Shown here: one piece after another, positions 32,406-43,887 of the stretch
How positions within the stretch are numbered: the first letter of the stretch is position 1
Layout: every line of letters begins with the position of its first letter
Assembly (NCBI RefSeq): GCF_016808335.1
Contig: NC_053149.1
Location: 57,899,922 to 57,963,921 of the forward strand
Direction: 5' to 3'
Source: Panicum virgatum
Lineage: Eukaryota; Streptophyta; Magnoliopsida; Poales; Poaceae
Length of the DNA: 64,000 bases
The notes under the pieces: model-generated
What the model was told of the DNA's origin: nothing
The model's database searches: none
What the model saw: the letters and a program-made list of their open reading frames with translations, nothing else
Made by a program: the position numbers and the translations under genes

Positions 32406-33957
32406 TTGCCGGTGCCGGTCGGGCCGGTGGTCGCGGCCGCCCCTCCCGCTACCAGGCGGGCAGGAGCTGGTGCTGCCCCCCTGCGCGCGGTCCCTCCTCC
32501 ACGCACGCGGTTGCGGAGCAGGCCGGAGGCTGTGCCGTCCACCCCCTTCCCAGCGCGTGGCGACAGAGGAGGCACCTCGGCCGCCCATCCCGACGCGTGG
32601 TCGCCGCTCGTCCCGTTCCGTCGCCGCGCGAAGCCGCCGAGGGCACCGGTTCCCGACGAGGCCTCCGCCGCCTCCGAGGACCCCATCGTCCTCCGCCGCC
32701 GCCGCTGGGAGCTCGCCTCCGTGCTCCACTTCCTCAGGGTGAGCCTAGGGTTTCTTCCCGCACTCGCGATCCGCGGATTGCGTGGGGCGTTTCGGCTTTT
32801 CCGTGCGCAATTCATGGGATTCGGGTTCTCTTTCGTGGGTTGCAGGTGTTTGAGCCGGTGATCAAGGCGGACCTGGGGCTCTCAGCGGAGGAGATCGAGA
32901 TGGCGCTCGCGTCGAACAACCGCAACCTAGCTCGCATCCACGTCGCCCTTTTGAAGGTGATTTATTTATCTGTTCCTAAGTGCGCGTGGGTTCTCATATA
33001 TTTGCTTCAGATTCGCTTGTTTGCATAATTTGGTATCCGCCAGTGTGTTTGGCTGTGCGGGTCTGCATTTTTACTTTCAAATCAAGTGTTCGCATTTTGC
33101 TTTTAAATGAGTTGCATGTCGGCATAATCATTATCTCGAGAGACCTGAGAGGTTTGATGATTGCCTAGAGTAGCAAGTTCTGTGTTGATGACTTGATGCG
33201 CTTGTGCTGTCATTAATAGCTATAAACTTCACAGAAACAAATGCATCATGTTCTGTTTTTCTCTTATGGCTAGTGGTAGAGCGCATGGTTGTGATTGTTC
33301 ATATCATGGATTCCAGGAAATGTTTCTTTTTTACTATAGTAACGTGAATTCCTGATTGCCTTCATTTATTTGATATCAAGATTACTCCTTGTAGTTACGA
33401 GCACTCTTCTTGTATCAAGCTAGGGATAGTATCAAGCTGGTAATTGGTAATGTGTTCATGACAACGCAGCAGCCAATTAGGTTGTATAGACATAATACAC
33501 TTCTTTTATTTAATCCAGTTGTTTATTGTAGATAACCTATTTATGCTACTTTATCTCATATATTGTCATGTGTGATGTTGTTAAAGAATAGCAGCTTCAT
33601 AATGATGAATTCTATCAGTTATCTTTTATTAGCACATACATCTTGGGTTCTTAGCTGCATACTAACTTATCACCATGATAACAGGCTATTATCCAAGAAC
33701 ACAATGATGCATTGCTGGAAACAACAAATGAAATCCAAAGGATGCCCAAGAATGAAGATTCAGTCCATCAGATGGAAACACATTCAGGATTTCTTCCTGC
33801 CATTTCTGATGATGTGCATTTTATGGAAGCCCTGAAGGTTCAGAACTGTGAAACTCCTAGGTCTCATCAGAGCTCGACTGTACCAGATGCAATGAGGTAT
33901 GCAAACTTTGTTCCTTCTGCTACTGGTACTGATAAAATAACTGAACAAGAAATGTAA
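32406..33957 (+). pseudogene. DDT-domain-like gene fragment
   Basis: Three exons can be read. Exon 1 (to 32738) ends RRRRWELASVLHFLR. Exon 2 (32846-32956) is VFEPVIKADLGLSAEEIEMA and on to HVALLK. Exon 3 (33685-33957) begins AIIQEHNDALLETTNEIQ and ends at TAA. All junctions are GT-AG and in phase. Exons 1-2 resemble the start of the DDT domain of plant chromatin-remodelling cofactors (WELASVLHFL then SAEEIE ... LLK). Exon 3 does not look like the rest of that domain. With no ATG in the exon 1 frame, this is probably a truncated or chimeric fragment. A functional short gene cannot be excluded. Confidence 0.5.
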
Positions 33958-36725
33958 TTGTTCTTTATGTCTGAAGATGCCGCTGACAAGCTCCAGCCTC
34001 AGCCACAACAGCAAGCTCAAGCTTGCCCCATCCCGACAGCAACCTCATGACTGCCACATCCAGCCACGGTGAGTCAGTGAGATCTCTCTCTCTCTCTCCA
34101 TGTATGTGTTGCGCATCTGATATTAAAAATTAGGTCTCATGACTTATGATAGGTTAAGCTGCGATTTCTTCTCTGGTGTAGCAATGCAGCACTGTCGGAG
34201 TGTGGTTGTGTCCAAATTGAGTGTGCTTGTATTGGTATGTATAAAGTTCTGGATTGTGTAGTGTAATCAATGAGAAAATGTGTATTTGCATGTATGAAGA
34301 AACATGTGTGAAATTCTGGATCGTGTAGATTAATCAATATAAAAAACACGTCAGTTTTCCAATACTTGGTGGTAGCAGGTATGCGCTTCATTTATGGATG
34401 ATGTTTATGCTTGACTGTCCTACTGTTTTGGTTGGTTAATTGGATGCATAAGTGTAGCTGCTAATTCAGTTCTTTGCTTCATATTCAACATCTCTTCCTG
34501 TGTATATTGTCTAAATGCACTCCTCTAACTATTGAACATCTCTTTCATTAACGCATTGCTTCATGTATATGTCTACAACAATAAGAAAATGATATAATTT
34601 TCTAATTCAAGTTGAATACATGTCAATCAACTGCAAAAAAAAAAGAATTTAGCAGTCCATTATCTTTTTTTGAAAGACTAAACATATGATTGTCACATGG
34701 TTTTTTTTGCATTCCTAACTGACGTGGTACTATGATTAAGGCATGTCCTTGTTTAACTAGTTAATCTGCTCACTTGAGATGAAATTTTATTATTTTGTTA
34801 GTAATTTAATGTTTATATCGCTGCTTAGGTGTGCTACGAGGGATGAGACGGTACTACCAGGGTTACCTATGTGGATGTGGTGCCAGAATGTACCGCTGGA
34901 CTGGAGGCACCAAAAGTATTTAAAATTTTTTCTCCATCATCCACCTAGTGTTAGATGGTACAAGGTAAAATGCTCAAATGCTCAAGGTTCAGCACCTAGA
35001 ACTTCAGCTTAAGGCGGTATCTCCTGGTACCAGTTACCCGGTTCGCGCCACTTACAAGACTCGGTGGTGAAGGGGTACTAGGGTGTACTGGGTAGGAGGT
35101 TGTATGGAGTATTAGTACGGCGGAAGAGGAATGTATGTAGTAAATAATTTAGATATTAATTGAAGTATTATAAACTCGATTCTTAAAGAGTTTGTCTGTA
35201 CAAGGATGTACAAACGAGAATATGTAACAAATTTTATGCTTGTACAAACTAGTATAATTTAAATATTAATTAAAACATTTTAAAATAGAGTTGGTTCTGT
35301 AGGGGATTCTCTCCATATTACATGTGAGATCATGTAACAGATTGTACTAGGCATATGCAATTAAATATGGTATTAATACTTATTAGATGTTCAGACTCAA
35401 CGGCTGGGAAATATATATGGTACCCATTTGAAATATCAGAACGTTTAATAACTGACGCATGCCTCGTATGCCTCATACAGTCAAATGAAAAAAGCGTTAA
35501 ATATCAGAACATTTGAAAAAAATGTTAAATATCAAAACATTTAAAATTTGAATGTGTGGATAAGACAGCATCTGACATGCGCCAGGCAAAGAGCAGATAT
35601 ACTAGTGGAAAAAAAATCAATACATGTGAATACATCCACTAAGGACAAAGTTTCACAAATCTTTCATAAATCTCGGTACACAATCAGCGTGCACCATAGC
35701 ATAGAACGGACCGCAGTGGTGCGGTACAAAATGGTTTATTCGCGCCGCAAGCATCAGAACCGAGACAGAGCTCACTCTCACCCCCATTGCATGTGACTCA
35801 ACCAGGACGTCCCTCCTCTCCCATTGGCTCACTGGACATGCATGTATTTATTCTCCTAGTCAATGTCTACGCCAGCTCCATTATATACGCCGACTTTTTA
35901 GAAGGCTCGAAGTGACTTGGCATCCTATTTCGCCCGTGACCGGCGAAACTACTAGCTAATAAGCACTCTCACCTTTTCATGCAGAGATTGCAGCGTCTAG
36001 CTAAGGTTGTTGCAAGCTACTGTAGATGGATAGTATAATGTTCCATCTAATCTATACTGCTAGTGGTAGTAGAGTGAGAGAGACAGACAGACACATCAAG
36101 TGACTGACACAGCTCCCATTGGTCATCAGAGCAGCATGATGGGCTGGTTTCCTTTGGGACAACTCATCAGTCATCAGAGGTCCCCCAAGACGGCAGCAGA
36201 CCGGCAAAGGGCGGACACATGTGTGCACACCTGCTGTAAATGTAGGCAAAGCATCAATTGGACATGGATTATTGACCTGCAGTAAGCGGTCGGAAATACT
36301 TGTGCCTGCGGCAGGATGCCATACCATTCATATCATCAGCTATTCAGCTGGAGCCGGGCATGCATGCACACAAACTTTTTCCTGCAGGATCATATAATTT
36401 AGACATGTTGGAGCCGGCCGGTGGTGGCCGCTGGCCGGTCGTCGTCCCCACCCATTTCTAGGATATTTCTCTCTCCCAAGTAACATTTCCCTCGCTCACC
36501 AGGTCGCCATCATCTGCTGATCCACGGAGACAGACCGGCTATACGAGACATGGGAGCAGAGGCCAGGGGCAGAGCGCTGCGGCGCATGTGGGCATCAGCA
36601 ATTCAGCATGCATGCACGGCAGTCAGATCCAGCCGGTAGTGGTTGTCCCCGCCTCGCTTCTCGTCCCCAGTTCCATGATTTCACGGCCGGCGCCCGGGCC
36701 TTTCCTTTTGAGGCTGTCCAAACTA
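33958..36725. other. intergenic; short TC microsatellite
   Basis: A TC dinucleotide run is at about 34082-34099, and a GAGA/GACA-rich stretch at about 36070-36092. Splice-like signals just after the DDT fragment (near 33965 and 34071) suggest it was once transcribed further. No other gene is supported. Confidence 0.45.
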
Positions 36726-37162
36726 ATCCCTCCGTCCCAAAAAGAAACCAACTCTCTAAGGATGAAAGCAGATTGTTTTGTATGGAAATAGATTTAGATA
36801 TTTCGGATATTTATTGTTTTCTTGTTTTCATCCTGTTTCCATTTCTAGGATAGAAATAGACCGGATTCGTACAGAAATGGATTTGGATACTTTGGCATTT
36901 TCCTGTTTCCATTCTATTTGCACCCCTAAACTCAAGTATTTCAATAAGTCAAACAATTTCAAATTTGACTAAATTTATATAAATATTACTAGTATTCACA
37001 TCTGCAAATAGACTTAGTATAAAATATATTGACATAATTAATTTAATATTATTTATTTTGTAATATAATAAACAATAATGCTATTTTGTAAAAAAATTGA
37101 TCAAATATAAAATTGTTTCACTACTTGGGGAGCTAAAGCTGCATTTTCTGGGACGGTGGGAC
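36726..37162. mobile_element. Stowaway-like MITE with divergent ends
   Basis: Left end ATCCCTCCGTCCCAAAAAG; right end, reverse complemented, GTCCCACCGTCCCAGAAAA. TA flanks both ends (36724-36725, 37163-37164). 437 bp, longer than usual for the family, with GGAAATAGATTTAGATA-type repeats inside that may be an insertion. Confidence 0.75.
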
Positions 37163-37164
37163 TA

Positions 37165-38017
37165 GTATCGTCGGTGACCGCGCGCCCAGTAATTCGCATG
37201 CATGCTCCACGCCGCCATGACGCGCTGCAATGCCGGGTGGCCACCGCTGCATGCCTCAGAGAGCTGAGCTGAAAAATGAGAGAGGGGAGGGGAGGCATGC
37301 AGGTGGTCCAGTGTTTTGGGAGGGGGATGATCAGGGATATATATGGAGGCAGGCACAGGGTAGGCAGGCAGCCAAGCGAGATAGCTAGCGCAGAGCAGCT
37401 GGGCACTAGCGTTCTTGCAGGCAGGCAGAGGCGAGCAGTGGGGGAAATGAATGAGCGAGAAGTGGTCGGGGCGGCCTTTGAGTGCGCAGCGCGCGGTACG
37501 GTGTCGCCGCCTGCGTGCCGCAGCAGCTGCAACGGAAACGCATGCATGCATGCACTGGGCGCAGGCGAGGCAGGGCAAGAGGCATGGCTAGCTGCTAGGC
37601 TCCCAGCACCATCATGGATGGACGGTTATAATCCAGGCAGGCCGGCGGCGAGAAAGACGGCGATCGCCGATCGGGGATTGGAAGGCGAGTACGATCGAAT
37701 TGAAATGGCGCGGCAGATGGATCGATCATCGATCGGTGGCGGCAGCTGATCGCCGCCAGTGGGCATTAATACAGAGTTCGTTCAGAACAAGATTAATAAT
37801 ACAACTGGCTAGCTGTAAGAATCCTTGCAGACTAGCTATCTCTTAGCCAATAGTCCTTCATCATTAATTATGACTCACTTATCTCTCATAAGGTTTTGAT
37901 TCGGGCCAAACCTTGACACAGTGATCCGGGCCAGGCCACTTGCTAACAACGAACGCCTAATATAAGTTACTGTCCGGTCACGTGTACAGAAAATGAAAGT
38001 AGAGGCAGGCAAGGTAC
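37165..38017. other. no supported gene
   Basis: Overlapping open frames on both strands at 37100-37750 have no recognisable domain and look compositional. GCAGGCAGG and GCATGCATGC runs are frequent. Confidence 0.45.
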
Positions 38018-38212
38018 AATATCCATCACATCGAATCTTTGGACACATATACAAAAGATCAATCTTTTAACTAATTACACAATTTAACTATAAACAACAA
38101 GACGAATCTTTTAAATTTAATTAGTTCATAATTAGATATTACTCGTCAAATAACAATGAAAGTGCTACAGTACCGAATCCCAAACATTTTCACGAACTAA
38201 ACAAAACAAGAC
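38018..38212. mobile_element. hAT-type MITE remnant
   Basis: Contains CATCGAATCTTTGGACACAT, GACGAATCTTTTAAATTTAA and an AACTAAACAAAAC end, blocks of a very common grass MITE family. Ends are not sharp. Confidence 0.55.
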
Positions 38213-38371
38213 GTAATCTTAACACGCAAATATGGAGGACAGAATAATGTGAAAAGTTGTGAGCATATTAGAGTATCTCTAAAAGCTAGCTAAATCTCAC
38301 TTTATATCTCTATTTAGCTATCTATTTGATTAAGATTCCCTCTTCATATTTCACTACACCCTAATAATAAA

Positions 38372-38860
38372 GGCAAAAGTTTATTTTACCTCCTCCAACT
38401 ATCACCAAAGTTTGGTTTTCCTCCTACAACTATAAAACCGGGTATTTCACCTCCCTCAACTTTTTAAACCGTCCATTTTACCTCCCTCGAGCGGTTTTGA
38501 AGACTGTTTGCTACAGTAACCGTAGTTTTATCTTTTTCTTTTTTAAAAAAATTTCAGTTGAATCTTTGAAAAATCATAGTAAATCAAAAAAAATCATAAA
38601 ATAGAAAATCCAATTTTGTTGGACTCCACATGAGTAGATATACGCAGTGAATATATTATATGGTATACTTTAGTACAATTTTTTTACTGTAGCTTTAGAT
38701 ATATACTTTTCTGTAATTAATTTATAGCTACAGTTTTCGTCGTCCTATTATGGTGAAATTTTTATGGTGAGCTAATCATTATATGATTGAGCTGTAGTAA
38801 AAATTTTATGATAATAAACTAGTCAAATCTCACTTTTCATTTTTTTTCCTTTTACCCGGC
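38372..38860. repeat. single arm of a foldback-type DNA element
   Basis: From GGCAAAAGTTTATTTTACC on, the sequence matches one arm of the foldback element at 53501-54473. Shared blocks include ATCTTTGAAAAATCA, AAAATCCAATTTT, ATTATATGGTATA and TTAATTTATAG. The second arm is missing, so it is a truncated copy or a deletion product. Confidence 0.7.
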
Positions 38861-38914
38861 CTCCTCCCGAGTTCACCTGTGATAAGGTTCGCGCAGGGCA
38901 GGTGCGCTTGTCGT

Positions 38915-39240
38915 ACTCGTGTTTGGTTAAATTCGCGCACGTTTTTCGAGAAGAGAATCTCGTATGCATGGAGTACTAAATAAAGTCTATTTGCAAAACC
39001 TTTTCAGGGATGGGTGTAACTTTTCGCGATGAATCTAATGACGGTAATTAATTGATGATTTGCTACATTGATACTACAGTAATCATCCTCTAATCACGCG
39101 GTCAAAGGCCTCATTAGATTCGTCTCGCGATTTACACGGGGGGTTGTGGAGGTGGTTTTGTAATTAGACTTTATTTAATACTCGTAATCAGTGGTCAAAG
39201 TAGGGTGAAATTTTTTTCACCCTACAACCAAACACGGCCT
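38915..39240. mobile_element. hAT-like MITE
   Basis: Ends CGTGTTTGGTT (left) and, reverse complemented, GGCCGTGTTTGGTTGTAGGG. The interior has the grass MITE blocks AATCTAATGACGGTAATTAA, GCGGTCAAAGGCCTCATTAG and ATTCGTCTCGCGATTTACAC. A target duplication could not be fixed. Confidence 0.75.
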
Positions 39241-40020
39241 CGGTGTCGTCGTCCTGGCCGGTCTTGGCGGGCAGCTGTATCTGCATACTGCCACTACAAG
39301 AAAAAGCTCCATTAGTACCGGGCGCATGCCGCCGTTAGTACCGGCTGGCCGGTACTAAATGGACAACCGTTTAGTACCGGTTGCAGCGTCCGGTACTAAA
39401 TGTACCAATCTTTAGAAAAAATACATCGGGATAACTGTGCGTGCACCGGGGTTCGAACTTGTGATATGTGGTCTCGCGTGTAGTCTCCTCTACCATCCCA
39501 CCCACACAGCACATGTGAGTGGATAGAAGATGCTATCCTTTTGATGTAACTAGGACGAACCATTTAGTACCGGGCCATGACCATTTAGTACCGGGGCGTA
39601 ACACCACCCGGTACTAAAATGGTGGCATTTTGTACTGGGTGGTGTTACATCCCGGTACTAAATGGTTGGGAGGCCCCGGGAGCCATTTAATACCGGGTCA
39701 TAACAGCAACCGGTACTAAATGATAGCATTTAGTACCGGGTGGTGTTATGGCCCGGTACTAAATGGTTCCGGAAGGCACTGTGTTATAGAACCGGTACTA
39801 AATTGGCATTAGTACCGGATTTAAAGCAAACGGTACTAATTGGAGGTGGACGAATGACTCTTTTTCTAGCAGTGTGCAGTGCCCGCTGTAGTGGAAGAAG
39901 AGTAGGTCCCAGGGCCCCGCATCCCTGACGAGGCGCTGGAGCTCCTGCCGGATGTTGGCCTCCGTGGCCTACAGCCCGGAGCCATCGTCGACGAGGATGC
40001 GGATCCCCATCAGCACCGGC
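39241..40020 (-). pseudogene. metacaspase fragment, split by a CACTA element
   Basis: The minus strand at 39878-40020 reads GIRILVDDGSGL, a TAG stop, then ATEANIRQELQRLVRDAGPW and LLFFHYSGH, the block around the catalytic His of plant metacaspases. The sequence resumes beyond the CACTA element at 39241-39291 as MQIQLPAKTGQDDDTE, the expected next block. Metacaspases are Cys proteases with Arg/Lys specificity, linked to cell death and stress. The p20 N-terminus and the catalytic-Cys block are absent, and there is one stop. Clearly a dead fragment. Confidence 0.8.
39292..39874. mobile_element. CACTA MITE
   Basis: 583 bp. Ends CACTACAAGAAAAAG and, reverse complemented, CACTGCTAGAAAAAGAG. TGC duplications at 39289-39291 and 39875-39877. 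Many subterminal TTTAGTACCGG motifs in both orientations, the usual transposase-binding array of grass CACTA elements. The middle (about 39440-39510) has a tRNA-like block: minus-strand TGGTAGAGGAG and AGTTCGAACCC resemble pol III A and B boxes. Confidence 0.95.
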
Positions 40021-40414
40021 CACCGGGCGCTTCTCCCTCCCCCATCGCTCTCTTTCCGGATCCGAAAGCACATCGTGTCGGGCGGCCAACGGCGACTGGG
40101 CGAGGCAGCGCAGACTGAGACCGGGAGCTCACGCCGTCCTCCGCCGCGGACGAAGACGACGGCGGGGGCGGGGACGGTGGGAGCGCGAGGGGGCGACAGC
40201 AAGGCGGGAGGTGGGCGCGTGGGGCCCAGGGTTTCCAAATCCGACCGGTCCGGTCAAACCGCCGCCCTCCGGTAGCGGTTTACCGGACTGGTTTGACCGG
40301 AAACCGGCAGAAATCGGTTGAATTCAAATCCAAATTCAAAATTGCATGTGCAACCGGTTCCGACCGGTTTACCGGCCGGTTTGACTGGTTTACCGGCCGG
40401 GATGACCGATTTAT

Positions 40415-43400
40415 TGTAACACCCGGTTTATAAAAGAACATAAACCGAGCAATCATATACGTGCCAGGATCAGGTCACACGTATATACAACAGAATGAAC
40501 AGTATATCATAGCACATATCACGTAAAAAGATATAATAAAGCGAATACGAATGTTATTTATTACATTAATGACAAAATGTCTGATACAGCGGAAGCGAAG
40601 TACAAAATACGGTAAAAGCTCTCCGAAGCTGAAGCAGGGCGCCACAGGGACGTCGACTGGGAGACGAAGCACCTAGAAGTCCTCGTAGTCCTGGAAGCGC
40701 TGAGCGAACTCCCTCGCGTCGGCAGGAACTGAGCAGCAGTAGCGTAGCCAAGAGGAAAAAGTAGAGAAGAGGCAAGGGTGAGTACACAACTTGTACTCAA
40801 CAAGTATAACACAAACTATGAGGCTCTAGGCTGGCTGACTCAACTGCATTAGCTTTTAAATGTTGGCAAAGTTTTATTAAAGCTATTTACTACGAGTTGA
40901 TGAATTACCATTAACCCAGTTACATAGTAATTAATCAAGTTTATTCATGTTACTACTGAGAACCAAAACCAAGACCAAGCCACCAAGGAAAACCCCGAGA
41001 AGCACCTCCCTCGTCGGAAGGAGATAACTTCACTAATCAAAAGGAGGATCTGGGCCGCTCATAACCGTGAGCACGGCTAGTATACCAGTTTTACACTCTG
41101 CAGAGGTTGCACAACTTTACCCACAAGTCGTGAGCTACGCCAGTTGTTCATCACACTTCCTTAGGTGAGATGACTAGCGACTCACTACGAGGCCGTTACA
41201 AAGGACACGTTGGTAAGGTGTAACCGCTAAGGAATCAGGCTCCGCAACGATGGTAACCACCTCGAGGGGGTACAAGACACACAGACCAGCCTCGTAGCCT
41301 GGCCACCATTGAAGCTCACCACCCCCCATGCCCCGTCGGTAAGTTACTCCCGAACCAAAATGGCCTAATTAGTAAGCCAAGACCGTCCCATTCCAGTCTT
41401 GTGGTAGCGCTGTTGTCCCAGGTTGTCGCTCTATGAACCGGTCCTTATGGAGAGTGGCCAAACAAGCACTAAGCACCGTGCTGGCACCCTAAACCATGTT
41501 TCTAAAAAAACATCTTTTAGCGAGAAGTGAGCCACTCAAGCCACACAGAGTGCCACTCTCAGAATTAAGTTCAAGTAAAACATTAATCAAATTAATTAAA
41601 AAGGACCAGAGTGTGTTATAGCGCAGCAACCTAGCACAACTAACCAAAATGCAACCCAAAGGTATATATAAAGGATATAAAGTGGCTAGGAAATCCTTAT
41701 AGGCATACAGTATTAAAATGCAGTATGAAATTGTATTTAAAGTGATAGGTTGTTCATGTTATACTTGCCTTCCTCGTACTGCTCCTGCTGCTGCTCGAAC
41801 TGCTCGGAAGAAGGCTGCTCCTGGTACTGGTACTGGGGCTCCTCAACTGGATCAGCGTCTACTCACGAACACATGGCCAAAACAATGCACAGGAATAAGC
41901 ATACAAGCAAACACTAACAAAAACTAAGAAACAATACATCAATACATAAAAACAGCACACTAAACTACTCTGATACTGTTCTACGCGTTACAACGATCGC
42001 GTGGATATAAAGAACGCTAAAAACGGAGCTAAAACGCATTTTCTAGGCTAAAAACAAGGTTCAGGGGCTGATTTGTAAGAAAAACAGGATTCCAGGGTCT
42101 TTTCTGCTAAAACCGAGGACTAAAACGTAAATAACATTAAACACAGGGGGGGTAGCGTGCAAAAAGACCAAGGGCAATGGCCGGGTGGACTGCGGGTTCC
42201 ATTTAAAAGAAGTTCAGGGTCTAAAACGTAAAAAACAGGGGTGGTTTTGGAATTATTTTTCAACTACCAAGGACGGCGGGTTTATTTCTAGGAAATCCAG
42301 GGTCTCTTTTGCAAAACCTACTGACGTTGACCGGTACGCGTGGATCCAGACCGCTGGATCTGGATCTGGCGGCCGAGATCTAATGCGGCGCCGATCTAAT
42401 CTGAGCCGTGCTTCTGGGATCGAGCGGCCCAGGGAGGTTGGGCGTGGTGCGGCGGCGATTGGTCGCCGGCGAGGGGGCTCCCGCGGCGGAGGGCTCGCCG
42501 GAGACGCCCAAACCGGCGCTCCGGGGGTCAATCTGACCCGGGCTTGGGTCGGTTGGCATCCACGTGGCATGCGCAAGCCACTGGAGGCGAAAGCATGGCT
42601 CGGCCGGGCTTGAGCGGGGCTCGCCACGGCGAGGGGCGGAAGGCGCGGCGGCGCATCGCCGGCGTGCGGCGTCCTAGGCGCTAAAGCGGTCTACGGGCCA
42701 AGATATCTAGTGAAAACAACAAGGGAGGCGCTGGGGGCTCACCGAGGGCGCGGGGTGGTCGAGGTCGCGTCGGCGGGGCGACGGCGGCGAGGGTCGCGGG
42801 CGGCGCTCGGGCGGAGCGCGCGGATGGGTCGAAGGGGGGCGTCTCCGGGCTCCTAGGCTCCTCGGTTCGGCTCCAGGGGTGCCTACAAGGAAGCCACGAC
42901 GGTCAGGGTGGTCCGGGGTGCTCCGACGGCGTGAAATTGCCACGGCGGAGCAACTCACCGGCGGCGGTCGCGGGTTGAAAATCTGGCGCGGACGTGGCTC
43001 GGACCGGGGCAAGCGAGGTCGGGGCGGATCTTGAGCACGGGGCGGAGCTCCTGCGGGGGGGTTGGCTGTGGCTGGGATGCAGCGGGGTGATGGATTTACG
43101 GCGGCGCAGAGCTCTGCGCGGCGGAGCTTGGCGAGACGGGGCAGAGCGGCGCGGAGGCGGCGGCTAGGGTTGGAGGCAGGTCGCAGGGGTGCGGCTGCGG
43201 GCTAAAAAGAGGGGCCGGGCGGAGATCGCGGCGGGGCGCAGCGGGATAAGGATCCCGGCGTCCTCGCCGGTGATCTCGGGCTCTGTTTCGCGGCGGGGAG
43301 GAAGGAACGGGGGAGAGGGAGCTGGCAGGCGGGCCCGGGCTGCAGCGAGACGGGGTCGGGCGAGCGGAGCGCTGGTCTGCTGCGAGCGGGGCCCGGTGGC

Positions 43401-43851
43401 AGGGGCAGCGGAGCGGGGAGCGCGGGCGGGCCGGGCGCGAGGCGCGTGGAGCGGAGGCAGGCCGCGGGAAGCAGGCTTGCGGAGGGATGGGCCGCGGGCC
43501 GGACTGGGCCGAGCGGGGGGGGGGGGAAAGGAGGGGAGTGGGTTGGGCCAGACCTTGGAGTTGGGCTGGGTTTTGGGCTTTCTATTTTCCTTTCCTATTT
43601 CCTATTCTTCTCATTTCTTAATCTAATTCAAACAAAGTTTGAATTCAAATTTGAATTTGAATTCAAACCACACTCAAATAAAATTATGCACCAGCATGAA
43701 TGCAACAAAAATTTAAACCTATGATAAATTTTTAATTAATTAAGGAACAAAAATTAGATTAAATGCCAACTAAACACAATAAACCTTAGGAAATTAAATA
43801 AGGCCAATTAAATTTATTAATAAATACTGAAATTTAAATTAGGGTGTTACA
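40415..43851 (-). repeat. Tekay 3' LTR
   Basis: 3437 bp. A 1.2-kb part (42350-43560) is very GC- and CpG-rich, while both flanks are AT-rich. Contains a 12-G run at 43515-43526 where the partner has 8. Open frames inside (for example 42185-42613) occur identically in both LTRs and carry no domain. Confidence 0.95.
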
Positions 43852-43868
43852 TACCCTACCCCCTTAAA
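43852..43868 (-). other. Tekay polypurine tract
   Basis: The minus strand reads TTTAAGGGGGTAGGGTA directly before the 3' LTR. Confidence 0.8.
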
Positions 43869-43887
43869 GAAATCTCGTCCCCGAGAT

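Noticed and set aside
31859..32815. Several long overlapping frames on both strands
   Set aside because: All three frames are open owing to GC-rich composition; only the frame joining the DDT exons has support.
37101..37749. Open frames of 138-157 codons on both strands
   Set aside because: Mutually overlapping, no domain, no splice or promoter context.
39440..39510. A functional tRNA gene
   Set aside because: A- and B-box resemblance only; acceptor stem pairing and an anticodon arm could not be drawn convincingly.
43189..43626. 145-codon open frame in the Tekay LTR
   Set aside because: Lies in the GC-rich LTR block; present in the other LTR with an altered end because of the G-run length change, so it is not maintained.
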